DNA of 64,000 nucleotides, from positions 2,170,001-2,234,000 of the forward strand of contig NC_037315.1 in assembly GCF_000143535.2 (NCBI RefSeq). Reading direction: 5' to 3'. Positions 12,486 to 23,161 of this stretch are shown here, in pieces. Origin of the DNA: Botrytis cinerea B05.10 (lineage: Eukaryota > Ascomycota > Leotiomycetes > Helotiales > Sclerotiniaceae). Below the pieces are notes generated by a model. It worked only from the letters and a program-made list of their open reading frames with translations. It did no database searches and had not been told where the DNA came from. The number at the start of each line of letters is the position of its first letter. The stretch's first letter is position 1. The translations under genes were made by a program, and so were the position numbers.

Positions 12486-13938
12486 TTATTGAGAAGCACA
12501 TTGGACACGTTCGCCTCCTTGACCATCTTCGTCGTCTTCGTCCATGGCACCGGCGCCTGAGGCTCTAGCTTGTTGACTGGCATCGACATCTTCGAGATCG
12601 GCAACTTCGGTCATTGCATCGGCAGGTGGTGTAGTACCTTCTGGCGCGGGTGGAAGAATGGTCTTAAGGGCCTCGAACGCTGCAGGATCGGTGGTCCAGT
12701 TCTTCTCTGGGAATTTGACATCAAATTGGATGTACAAGTTTCCGTGATCGTGGTGGCGATATGAAGGCATACCCTGGCCACGGATCATCTTGACACTTCC
12801 TATAAGACTGTTAAACAAATTCAAGGTTGGCGCATTGGAATTTATTGCTTACCTGGGCTGATAACTTCTCCTGGAAGGATCTCAACACTCAACCATCGCT
12901 CATCCAAATGTTCGACAAAGATGGTTCCACCAGCAAGGGCAGTCGAAAGATCAACTTCAGCGTGGAAAAACAAATCGTCGTCTTTGCGTTGGAAACGGTC
13001 ATGCGGTTTCTGCTCAATCTCAAAAACAACATCACCTGGTTGTACTCCTGGTGTTTGATCACCCTCGCCTCTGAAGTCGATCTTGTGTCCACTGCGAACA
13101 CCTCTGTCGACATGGACGTGCAACACCTTTCTTTCCACGGTAGTCTTCTTACCATTGCAACCCTTGCACTTGTCCTTCTCACGGATGATCTCTCCCTCCC
13201 CATTACAGTCAGGGCAGACAGTCTGGAAACGTTGGATCATAGGTCCCATCTGGCGCATCATTGTCTTCATACCATGACCGTCACATCCAGCACACTTCTT
13301 AACGGCGCCTTCCTTTCCACCTCGTCCCTCGCACTTAGGGCAGATAACGGATTTCTGGAGAGCGAGTTTTGAGACTTTTCCGCGATAGATGTCCTCAAGT
13401 GAAACTTTGTGGACGTGATGAATGGTACGGGCCTTTGGTGGACCACGTTGTTGCATGCCACCACCACCACCGAACATACCTCCGAATCCACCACCGCCAA
13501 ATGCAGAACCGCCACCGAAGAATTGTGAGAACAAATCTTCGGCATTCATTCCACCGGCTCCTCCACCACCTTCCAATCCTTCTTCGCCATATTGATCATA
13601 GATTTGGCGCTTCTGGGGATCCGAGAGAATTTCGTATGCTCTGGAGATTTCCTTGAACTTTTCCTCGGCGTCGGGGTTGTGTTGATTCTTGTCTGTTGGT
13701 TGAATGTCAGACTCACGTCTCGGAAGTGAGGGAAAGAAGAAAAGGACATCAAGAGGGGAAAATCTGGGGATTGACTAACCTGGATGATGTTTCAAAGCCC
13801 CGACTTTATATGCTTTCTTGAGTTCTGCTTCAGTGGCAGTTGGTGCAACCTATTTTTTGAGGTGAGCATTGTTCTCCGAATGAGAGAGGAATGAAACCTT
13901 ACACTTAACAGCTCGTATAACTTGGTATCCTTGACCAT
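12486..13938 (-). CDS. type I DnaJ/Hsp40 co-chaperone (Ydj1/Mas5 type)
   Basis: Four exons: 13938-13903, 13849-13780, 13692-12853 and 12799-12486; 419 aa. The J domain is at residues 6-70 and its HPD motif (H34-P35-D36) is completed across the second intron. A Gly/Phe-rich linker ([15 protein letters not shown]) follows, then four zinc-binding CxxCxG repeats ([32 protein letters not shown]), the C-terminal substrate domains ([19 protein letters not shown]) and the acidic tail. The protein ends CASQ, a CaaX box for farnesylation and the same ending as yeast Ydj1, so it is expected to be partly membrane-attached. It stimulates Hsp70 ATPase in cytosolic folding and organelle import. The 5' flank is long (1.3 kb). 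Confidence 0.96.
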
Positions 13939-15228
13939 TTTGTATGTTGGTGTAGAGAAAAGATCTCTCTAAATTGATTTTCTTTGTGTGTTTGGGTTTG
14001 TGATTCTGGTCGGTGAGAGGCTTTAAGTACAACGTCTAATAAGGCTCTTCGGTATCCTGGAGGTTGTGGTAGAAGAAGTGTTAGCCATCCGAGAGTCGCG
14101 TCAAACTAAGCCAGCCAGTGTCATGATGGGCCCGTAGAATCGCATAGATAAGTATGCCAATACAACTCATCATGGTACGATAGCACATAGTGAGATGCCA
14201 CCATAGACAAGCTGCATGACTAGAATTGTGGAAACCATAAATTACTTACAACTGGGCACTGTTCACGACTCGGCGCACAGTAGGGAAGTTTGAGGGAAGA
14301 ACAGCAAGAGTTGCTTTCTTTCTCGAGGAGATAGATGTCAGACTCAAGAACTCAGAGTGGAAGAGGGCGAGAGGAGACTGATTGGAAATGGCGATGAATG
14401 ATTTCGAAAGGGAAAGAAAGGTAAGCAGGTAAGATTTTTCTGGATGGACTAAATAAATAGGTATGGGATGGATTGAATGAGATTCTTTCAATTCTTCTTC
14501 TTCTTCTTCTTCTTCTTGGTATTAGGATTTAGTTTTAGTTTTGCCCTGCACTCGTTACTTGGGATTTATCTAGTAAGGAGGAAGGGAAGGGGGACAGAAG
14601 ACGGAAGAAGGAAGAAGCGCGGGCAAAACATTTTAGAATCTCAAAGAAGGGTCTCGAAAATGGACAAGGATTGGGAATGTTTTCTTTGGGGGAAATCAGG
14701 AAAATGGGAAAGTGTGCCCCTCCTAAATAGGACCCTCAATCTGCATTTTATACACGGGAGAGAAGTCCAAGCAATTTATATACCGAGTTCGGTATATATA
14801 TATGTGTATATTTCAAGCATTATACGCGTTGGAGATAGATTCTGCATTGTCCAAGGCTGGCTCAATCTGCCAAGGTGGGTGGGTTTCTTATCGATAAGCA
14901 TTCCATAATTCTTCCACTTTTTGGACCTAGGCAGTCGGACGTGGTGAGATTATCTCGGTTTTATGTACGAATCCATCGTACGTACTAAACAAACGGTGTC
15001 GCCCCGGTATGGTATGGAATTCACAATTTCATGGATAAAACCAATCGAATTTGTCAGAGAAAGGGAAACATCCTTGATCATTCCGTTCGTCGAGATATCA
15101 TATCTCGTGCAGTGACTTAGAAATATAAATATCTAGAATCAGAGACCTGACTTTATCTACCACCCCTCCCCTCATTCTTCCTTTTCCCCCAATCGAGCTT
15201 CATCAAAAACCACTTACTACGTGTAGTC
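13939..15228. promoter_or_regulatory. divergent 1.29-kb region DnaJ / fcy1 with (TTC)n
   Basis: Holds both promoters. It carries a TTC microsatellite at 14491-14518 and an alternating AT stretch near 14795-14810. Short ORFs on both strands here are low-complexity and are not called. Canonical heat-shock elements were not found by eye. Confidence 0.45.
14491..14518 (+). repeat. (TTC)n microsatellite
   Basis: About nine TTC units, pyrimidine-rich on the plus strand and (GAA)n when read with the DnaJ gene. It lies about 560 bp upstream of the DnaJ ATG. Confidence 0.9.
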
Positions 15229-16023
15229 ATGGCTTCCCTGAGTGACCAAGAAGCCTTTGCAATTGCAGTCGAAGAAGCCAAGATTGGTTATGAAGAAGGT
15301 GGCGTCCCGGTATGAATTCCCAAGATCATTCCATTACAGATCTCGAGCCATTGCTAACCAAGATGCCATGCATATCAGATTGGTGCAGCTTTAGTCTCAA
15401 GAGATGGGAAATTGTTGGGCCGGGGCCATAATATGAGAGTCCAGAAGGGGAGTGCTATTCATCATGTAAGACTTGCCATTGTTTGCAGCTTGGCACTTAC
15501 AGATAAAGAAATGCTGATGCAACTTAGGGAGAGACATCCGCTCTAGAGAATTCGGGTCGCCTCCCTGCCTCAGCTTATAAGGGGTCCACCATGTATACAA
15601 CGTATGTCAAGAGAAACCCTCGCCATCAAACAAAACTTCCAGATTCAAGAGCACAAAACTAACAAATCACGGTTAGATTGTCTCCATGTGATATGTGGTA
15701 TGTTTAGTATTCACATAAACAACTCTGAAATTTGCTAATCACGATGGAAAGCACGGGAGCATGTCTTTTGTACGGGATATCACGAGTCGTCGTGGGTGAG
15801 AACAATACTTTCCTCGGCGGCGAAGCATACTTGAAGCAAAGAGGAATTGAAGTTGTCAACATGCAAAGCAAAGAGTGCCAGGAATTGATGGAAAAGTTCA
15901 TCAGTGAGAAGCCAGAATTGTGGTATGTTATACAATCTAATCCTAAAAGACTGTCTTTGACTTAATACTTCTCATAGGAACGAAGATATCGGGGTCGAGA
16001 AGAGGGTCCACACCAAGGAATGA
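15229..16023 (+). CDS. fcy1: cytosine deaminase (Fcy1 type)
   Basis: Six exons: 15229-15309, 15379-15465, 15528-15601, 15677-15697, 15752-15922 and 15978-16023; 159 aa, close to the 158 aa of yeast Fcy1. It hydrolyses cytosine to uracil plus ammonia in pyrimidine salvage and is the enzyme that activates 5-fluorocytosine. The CDA zinc site is complete: HGE (AIHHGETSAL) supplies the histidine ligand and catalytic glutamate, and SPCDMC supplies the two cysteines. The tail GVEKRVHTKE follows the family. The PCxxC motif sits almost entirely in a 21-nt exon bounded by an intron on each side. Cytosolic, homodimeric by family. Its stop is 24 bp from the hem12 stop on the other strand. Confidence 0.94.
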
Positions 16024-16047
16024 TCAATACGCTTAACGATTTGGGTA

Positions 16048-17370
16048 TCACTTGGTTAATCGGTGAATCTCTTGGAAATAGAATTTCAAATCCTCGGGGT
16101 TGACGAATGGCGTGATACCTGTGAGAAAATGGATTAGTTGAGAAAAAGCAGCCGAATAGGAATTACCAACCATGACCGAGATTTGCAATCCATCCTTGTT
16201 TTCCTCCACCAAAACCATTTACCATTTCCTCGACTACTCGAGTGATTTCGGAACGAGTTCCATATAGAACTCCTGGGTCTGCATTTCCTTGGAAGACAAC
16301 TGGGCGGTTTCCTCGTATCCGAACAGCCTCCGCGGGGTCTTGTAACCAGTCCAAACCTACTACCTGATATCCTAAATCACATAAGGAATCTAAGGCATAC
16401 CAAGCTCCCTTTGCAAATACAACCATTGGGACTTGCTCGAGGCCGAGCTCCTTTAAGCGTTTTGGTAGATTCTCCGATATATAGGCAAGATATGGTCGTG
16501 AGAACTCCTTAAAAGAAGATGGGGATAATTCCGCAGCCCACGAGTCGAAAACTTGAACCAACTGATATAACCATTAGTTTGGACCAAGTAAAATCATGAG
16601 CGGTCAATAAAGTTACCTGTGCACCAGCTTTTACTTGCAAAGCTAAATACTCTACACACACTTCTGCGATCTTCTGAAGAAGAGCCTTGCTTGCTTCGGG
16701 ATACCTGTAAACCCAGGTCTTGGTCTTCACAAACAACTTACTTCCTCCACCTTCCACCATGTAACATAACAGGGTCCATGGAGCACCACAGAATCCAAAC
16801 AATGGTACTCTTCCCTTTAACTTGTGTCTGGTCAAAGTGATTGCCTTGTAAACATAGTCCAATTCTGCCGCGACATCCACCTTCTTGTTCAAAACTCGCT
16901 CATATTGGCCGTCCTCAGGTGACTCCAGGGGCTCCGGAAAATGCGGTCCTTTCTTGTCAACCATCTCTACAGTCATTCCCATAGCTTGAGGAATCACTAG
17001 AATATCGGAAAATATAATGGCTGCGTCGACGAGTCCGGCAAAACGTTCAATGGGTTGGAGAGTTAATGTCGAAGCAATCTCTGGAGAGCGGCAGCATTCG
17101 AAGAAGTCATTCTTTCCTTTTGCTTCATGGTATTCGGGTAGGTAACGTCCAGCTGTAAGATTTCCAGATGTTAGCTATCTCAATCTCATGATTCTCATTT
17201 ACTTCAAACGTTGGCCATACCTTGACGCATCACCCACATTGGCGGACGTTCAACCTTTTGACCTAGACTTCGTTAGCAATCAGCACTCCAAAGGCTTAGG
17301 AATCATAGCATCTACCCCATGCTGTTCTCAGGATGAGATCGTTCTGTAATGGCTCAAATTGATGCTCCAT
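16048..17370 (-). CDS. hem12: uroporphyrinogen III decarboxylase
   Basis: Five exons: 17370-17316, 17262-17221, 17152-16617, 16561-16171 and 16118-16048; 364 aa, the normal length. It removes four carboxyl groups from uroporphyrinogen III to give coproporphyrinogen III in heme synthesis (cytosol). The N-terminal signature is clear: [16 protein letters not shown] (R and G of RQAGRY bind substrate carboxylates). [33 protein letters not shown] and [19 protein letters not shown] are family blocks, and the C-terminus is [16 protein letters not shown], spliced across the last intron with a GTTGGT donor. All four introns keep the frame. It is transcribed tail-to-tail with the cytosine deaminase gene. 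Confidence 0.96.
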
Positions 17371-17893
17371 GGTGTACTAATTTGTATCTCAAACTGACTG
17401 AGGGGAATCTTCTGCCGAAAAACACCACAAATGTACAAAGTATGAACGTCCTAGATTGCGTCAATCAAAAGAGTTTGGCAATAATAAATCCGAGGAGAAG
17501 TTAAAAGAAATGTGATGGAAGTATAAGGTTTATGTGAACCTTGGTCTATTTATTTTCTTACTATTACCATGGCCTAATTCCCATGGTCCCTTCGGGGTTT
17601 CATTTTCACCCCACCAAACGTGAGCTTCGAGATCCACAAAATAAGTTGACAGGGACGAGAGAGCTCTGGAAAAACTATTGATCCGTTGCATTTCAACTAT
17701 CATTCGCGGTGTACGAATTAATGATACGCAAACTGTGGTGATAAAGCTTCCACTCAAGTCATTCTCACTGTGTCATATCTTGCCCATGAAGAATATAGAG
17801 CATGCCATTCTGCTCCAAGAAGACCTGATTTCAATACCTCACCAATGTCGAATCGCAAAGCATTAACGCGGCTGGCATATTTTTCAACGAGCG
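17371..17893. promoter_or_regulatory. divergent region hem12 / 801-aa gene
   Basis: Contains the hem12 promoter and the uncertain 5' end of the next gene. A short frame from the ATG at 17845 encodes an Arg/Ser-rich, mitochondrial-presequence-like start (MSNRKALTRLAYFSTS) that ends at 17952 in another frame. An unrecognised intron might join it to the following gene. Confidence 0.4.
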
Positions 17894-20299
17894 ATGCTCC
17901 CTCGCCCATCGACTTCCTGTCGAAGGCTCAAACATCTCACAACATCCTTTGAATGTGTATGGGTCTCTGAGGAGGATCTTTACAGTGCATTCCAACGCTT
18001 CTGTGGTGCTTCGAATACAATACGTCGACATGGGAGCTCAGTGCCTGGCCCGTTGGAAAGCCGGAGGAGATTGGGGAGGAGAAGGATGGCGCATGTCACA
18101 GAGATGACACAGGCTTCAATGTACGATCCGGGGGCTCTGTGGTGCTCGTCATGGGGGCCAGAGAAAATAGAATCGCAGTGGAAGGCTCCAACGCCTCGAA
18201 TTAATGAACAATCAAGGCATCCGCCAGCTTTACCATCCTGGTTGACGAATTGGACTCCCATGCCCGAAGAACCTGTAGGTGTTTCCACGGAGCCTGTAAT
18301 TGCGGAAGAAACGACTGAGAAAGCCTATGATATCTTGCGACAAGAAAGGCATATCCAAGACCATTTTCATGATTTCGAAATGGCAATAGAGCTTAACCAT
18401 CGGGAATCTACTGAGTTGGAAGGGGACTGGAATACGAAAAAGAAGAAGGTTCGGCATCAACAGTTGGTCGGACCGAAAAAGGCTGTAAAGCTTTGTGTAT
18501 CGTTTGGTAAAAGACTCCAACAGAGTCTTACTCTTGGACTAGTTACTAGCGATCTGCTGTCCAACTCACTTCGAACTGTTACCAATGTTCTCGTGGATAT
18601 TCATAGCGGTTCTCACTCCAACACTAAAAGTTCTAATAGACAAATTCCCAAGACGGATGATAATTTTTGTGGGGGAGGTGCTGATGCAGCTAAGAAATTG
18701 CTTGCCTTTTATAGACAAGTCTGGGATGGTATCGTTTCTTGTAAAGTTCTCACGCCCGCCGATTTTGATTCGAAAGTCATGGCAGAATATTTGTCGTTAC
18801 TTGCAAATCTCCCAAGCACCAGCGAAACACAACTTCTGGTTTCTGAGATCCTTCCTTCGTTATCTGCAATTCAATTGGGCAGTAATTTAGACAACATTTT
18901 GTCTATACTCAATAAGTGGTCATTAAGCTGGCTCCAAAAAACGAATGCTCCCACAAATAGAGATCAAATCTTGACGAAATCAGAGGCATCTTTGATATCC
19001 TCACAACGAAACTTCAACCATCTCCGAATGCTAATATGGTCCAATAGAGGCAAGGAAACATCTGAACTATTGAAGCACGTTCGGGAAATCCTAATTCAAG
19101 CTTCTACAAATCTTTCCACTGCCAGCACAGAATTGAGGGCTGCAGAAAGAATATTCTTGCCTCACAGTCACTCCATTGATGTAATGAGCCAAACTCTAAC
19201 CAATCTACCTAAAGAGATAACTTCTATTCTGACCAGATCTCATTCGGAAGTGATCTGTTCCATAGCTTTCTGGAATCAAAAGAGTCTTGCGGGACTCAAA
19301 GACTACCTTGCTCAATCCCACAGGGCACGATTGAATTGGCTTTTTGTGCTTTCCAGATTGAAGAATATTGACAATTCAATATTCACGGAGACATTCAAAA
19401 TATTGCAGCAACAGGATCTTAGCCCATTCAATCTAGAAACCAAGGAATATGTTCTGACTTGGCGCCAGATGTCTGAGCTTGTTTTAAATCGCTGGGCTAG
19501 TCAGGGCGCTTTAACAAACAGCGATGTCGTTATCGACACTTTCAAGATCAAGTCCCTTCATTCTCCCTCATCCTTTGGGTGGCTTCTGTGGACTTTACAA
19601 GAATACGGGCAATTGAGCGACGAGAAGATACAAGATCTATTTGGTTTTTTCCGAGATATACAAGCGTTCGGCCACATACACGCAGTGCTAAGGCAATCAA
19701 AAACGTTCAATTTGCGGATAAATTCCAATGTCCTGGCAGATCTCGTCAACACAACGACTTTCGTAGATCTCCAAGCGGCGTATAATATATACATGCAACA
19801 TTGCATAGGCGAGGTCGAGCCCGAGAATTGTGCGACTTTGTTCGCCACGATGGTATATCACGGAAGCGAAGGAATCTGGGCCGCATTGGACGCTCCAATC
19901 TACGCAGCAATGCCCAAATGGAAAAGAAAGGCCCCATCACCAAAGAGTCTTTCACGTGCACGAGTCGAACTTATACACGAAATGGCAACAGCGTTTGCAC
20001 ATCATAATGTCGAGCATCCCAGGCAAGCTCTTCGTAATGTTACACAATGCTGGCATTATCTTCGTGCGCATAAGGTTAAACCGACGCCGGAAATCTCAAG
20101 GGCAATTACACAAGTGGGCATCATTGCGGATGTGAGGAATGAAAAGTGGGGTCGAACAGAAAGAGTGAGATGGGTTCTAGATGTTATCGAAGAGGCGGAA
20201 GGTCCAGAGATTGCGGATGCAGTGAGAAAGGCGGTGGCTAAATGGAGGCAAAAACTTAAAATCAGACTTGAGAAGAAGAAAGAAGGCTATATTGTGTAG
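17894..20299 (+). CDS. conserved-looking fungal protein of unknown function, 801 aa
   Basis: I do not recognise this protein. The single open frame is long and its composition is that of a real gene: soluble, helix-rich, with no transmembrane segment and no low-complexity tract. The N-terminus is rich in Arg and Ser (MLPRPSTSCRRLKHLTTS), compatible with mitochondrial import. The middle and C-terminal parts are arrays of predicted helices of 30-40 residues (for example VLADLVNTTTFVDLQAAYNI and WHYLRAHKVKPTPEISRAI), recalling degenerate pentatricopeptide-like organellar RNA factors; this is only an impression. The tail is strongly basic (KWRQKLKIRLEKKKEGY). The true start may lie at 17845 through a small intron, so residue 1 is uncertain. 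Confidence 0.7.
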   Translation: MLPRPSTSCRRLKHLTTSFECVWVSEEDLYSAFQRFCGASNTIRRHGSSVPGPLESRRRLGRRRMAHVTEMTQASMYDPGALWCSSWGPEKIESQWKAPTPRINEQSRHPPALPSWLTNWTPMPEEPVGVSTEPVIAEETTEKAYDILRQERHIQDHFHDFEMAIELNHRESTELEGDWNTKKKKVRHQQLVGPKKAVKLCVSFGKRLQQSLTLGLVTSDLLSNSLRTVTNVLVDIHSGSHSNTKSSNRQIPKTDDNFCGGGADAAKKLLAFYRQVWDGIVSCKVLTPADFDSKVMAEYLSLLANLPSTSETQLLVSEILPSLSAIQLGSNLDNILSILNKWSLSWLQKTNAPTNRDQILTKSEASLISSQRNFNHLRMLIWSNRGKETSELLKHVREILIQASTNLSTASTELRAAERIFLPHSHSIDVMSQTLTNLPKEITSILTRSHSEVICSIAFWNQKSLAGLKDYLAQSHRARLNWLFVLSRLKNIDNSIFTETFKILQQQDLSPFNLETKEYVLTWRQMSELVLNRWASQGALTNSDVVIDTFKIKSLHSPSSFGWLLWTLQEYGQLSDEKIQDLFGFFRDIQAFGHIHAVLRQSKTFNLRINSNVLADLVNTTTFVDLQAAYNIYMQHCIGEVEPENCATLFATMVYHGSEGIWAALDAPIYAAMPKWKRKAPSPKSLSRARVELIHEMATAFAHHNVEHPRQALRNVTQCWHYLRAHKVKPTPEISRAITQVGIIADVRNEKWGRTERVRWVLDVIEEAEGPEIADAVRKAVAKWRQKLKIRLEKKKEGYIV

Positions 20300-21115
20300 T
20301 ATATAAAGCTTTGTCACTTCAATAGTGCACGTTATACCCAGGAGTCTAAAGACGTCCCATAGCCATTTCGTAGATAATTAAAAGGTCACATCAAACTTCC
20401 CAACAACATCTTAATACCATATCCCAATACCATTTCCCATCTCACTTGTTAACAATGATCTAAACCTTGTCGCCTCTGTAAATCTCACATCTAACCCTCA
20501 CCATCGCACCCAATCCCCAACATCCAACATCCAAACCAAAAATGCACATCATGCCATACAAACATTACACTTCACTCTCGTCCATCTATCCAGTCACCCT
20601 CCACAAACCCACCCGCCATACAAATCCCCCAACTCTCTCATTTCTCCCATCAAACATCTCATCGTACGACCTGGCGCAGTGGTCTACTCAACTGACTTAT
20701 ATATACACTGCGTTTTAACCATCTTCGGATGGGTGGGATGTTTGATATATTACGGACAGAATTGACCCCATTACGAAGGGTTCTGCTAGTAATAAAATCC
20801 TCATATCAAAGAGGATTTTCCCATACACAACTTGGTTTTTTGCCTTTTTGGTGGATGGAAATAGAGGAAGTGATTTTTTTGGTGGGGAAGGGAGGGGAGG
20901 GGAGGGGTGAATTTCGCGAATGGTGAGGACTTTATTTTTGGGGTGGGAGAGAGTGAATATATATATGGAATGAGAGTTTTGAAGTTAGTGGGGGGATGGT
21001 AATCATTATGTTTCGTTCTTGGACTAATTGTGTATGATGTCAAGATATGTATGGTCTGGGTATTTTTTCCATTCAATTGTTTAGCAAGTTAGGTAGCTAA
21101 CAAACATGTGTAGAT
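20300..21115. other. convergent intergenic region, 816 bp
   Basis: Between the 3' ends of the 801-aa gene and trm82. It contains C-rich/pyrimidine stretches (20400-20660) and a GGGAGGGGAGGGGAGGGG purine run near 20887-20908. No gene supported. Confidence 0.55.
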
Positions 21116-22778
21116 TTATTCCTCATCCTCCATTTTTCTCAAATTTCCAACATTATACAGGAGACTACCCAACTTATTCTTCTTCTCCTCATCCAGTATT
21201 CCCTCGCTATCTTGCGATTTAAATCCTTCCAATTGCACATTGACGAATTTCTCATTTTCATATTTGAAAAATTGTAGAGGACTTGCGACGGGTGAGTTGA
21301 TGTCCTTCACGGCCGTGATGGAACCGGATTCGTGGATGTTGTCGATGGAGATTATGAGAGAGAAAGAAGATGAGGGGGTGGGGTTGCTGAGGGTACAAGA
21401 GAGCGCATTGCCTGGTAGGGTGATGGTTTGGGTATGGATGAGTTGGTTGGAAGGCGTAAGAGTGTAAATGAAGGCGGCGGGAACACTGAGATTTTGTTAG
21501 CTTGAGTTCAGTCTGGCCTTCTGTGGGGAGGATAATGAAACTTGCCCTTCAGATGTAGCTACGATGATATCTTGATTAGATGCTTCATCTCTAGCGTGGT
21601 AAATTCCCGTCACTGCAACCTTTTTAGACTCGGCCTCGGGTTCATCTTTGGTAGTTTCTGAGCCAAATGCTTCAACTTCAGACTTGAGATTTACTTTAGA
21701 TAGTAAAGATCCATTGAGCCAACTCCAAACGTGCAGGTCGTCATCTCCACCACCAGAAATAAGAGTTTCTGGTCTTGTAGAAGGAATGCATAAACGACTG
21801 ACATATTCAATGTGCCCGAGACAGAATCCCTCAATGACGTGCGATTGAGGAATTCCACGACTAACACGAATGTGCTCATCACGATCAGCTGTAAGAATGT
21901 AGTGGCGACCTGACACGGAAGCCGCCAGGATATCCGTCAACATAGAAACATGTCCAAGGAGAAGTTTGTGCTCAAAATCTGGACCAGTTTTCTCAGACAC
22001 TTTGTTGGTCTGCTTCTTTTGAGCCTCAAGTGCTTTTAAGTTGCGTACGGAATGTACTGTCAAGGCACTTGCTGAAGGCTGAAACTTTTTTGGAGCTTGC
22101 TTTTCGGTAGAAACATCCTCTTTAGCGAATGGAACTGAAGGGGATGGAATGAGAGGAAGAGAATACACATCTCCAAATTTATCAGCGCTGATAATGGTAC
22201 TGCAGTCATCGGTGGTAGCAAGAGCACAAGGCCGTTTAGGCATAGTACTAAAATTGTCAGTCAGAGTCACTTATGAAAGGGGGAAATCCCTACCGATCAC
22301 TGATCTGTTTTAACTCCTTGCCTACTGTATCCTCCCATGCCAACACTCTGATAGTTTTGTCCTCGCCTGTAACTGCAATCACGTGCTGAAGGTCTTGGGT
22401 GATAGCCAAAGCAGTAATGGGTGAAGGTTCAATGATCTTTGGTGCTGTATTCTTCGCCTTTTTCTTCAATTGCTGTACGACAACAGTCTTCTCTTCCTTT
22501 TCCTCGCTAACGGATACCTTCCGTCTCTTTGCTGGCGGGGTTGACGATTCCAATGGGGCATCTGGAGTAGATGCTTCTGGTTTCTTCTCCTCACTTTTCG
22601 TTTGCGCCTCTTCCCCGGCTGCCTTCAATGCATTCGTACTTTCTGGCACTGGAGACTTCCACGTTGAAAGGTACGAACCATCTTTAATGTCAAAGGTGTC
22701 TATGCTTGAGCCTCGAGCTGCTACAAGATAGTTACCACATTGCTTGAGACATTGGTATGGTGCTCTGAGTTTCGACAT
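21116..22778 (-). CDS. trm82: tRNA (guanine-N7)-methyltransferase non-catalytic subunit, WD40 protein (Trm82)
   Basis: Three exons: 22778-22294, 22247-21546 and 21485-21116; 518 aa. With catalytic Trm8 this subunit makes m7G46 in tRNA. WD40-like blades are visible: ALAITQDLQHVIAVTGEDKTIRVL, then RTMPKRPCALATTDDCSTII and SADKFGDVYSLPL, KLLLGHVSMLTDILAASV, YILTADRDEHIRVSRGIP and LISGGGDDDLHVWSW. A fungal lysine-rich insertion (AKRRKVSVSEEKEEK) lies between the first blades. The start MSKLRAPYQCL fits the family; an in-frame ATG at 22865 would add 29 residues. The second intron is read as a GC-AG intron (donor GCAAGT at 21545): this alone continues the frame from EG to VPAAFIYTL. It shares a 0.3-0.4 kb divergent promoter with rpp0. 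Confidence 0.9.
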
Positions 22779-23161
22779 CTTTTTGTGATAGACTGCCTTG
22801 TCCCCCGGATTAAGTAAATGGTTTCTAGATGGCGATATATTTCCTTCCTCGAAGTGGCTATCCATATATCAAAATATCAATAAATGCCCAAAAAATCCAA
22901 AATATTTGACCAAATATCTCGAATTTATTTATCGACAAGGGTCTGAGCTTCTCAACCAATCAAAATATATTTTCGCATGCCATATGGCGCTAAGCACTAG
23001 CGGCTCCCACATTCTAACAATTCGTCAAACTCATCAAATGGATCTTTTTTTCGAATTTTGATTTACTTTGCGACAATCACAATTCTTCCACGAAGAACAA
23101 ATCCTCAACTCTAACATAATAAATTTGTCCTTAAATCACCTAACTTCACAAATAAGAAGAT
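22779..23161. promoter_or_regulatory. divergent promoter trm82 / rpp0
   Basis: At most 383 bp between the two start codons. It is AT-rich next to rpp0 (AACATAATAAATTTG at about 23115), as expected for a strongly expressed ribosomal protein promoter. No specific factor site is claimed. Confidence 0.4.

Noticed and set aside
14477..14908. 143-codon plus-strand ORF starting in the TTC repeat
   Set aside because: Starts in poly-Phe from the microsatellite and continues as unstructured, unrecognisable sequence in a promoter region.
22779..22865. N-terminal 29-residue extension of Trm82 from the ATG at 22865
   Set aside because: In frame, but the family start MSKLRAPYQCL fits at 22778. Kept only as an alternative.
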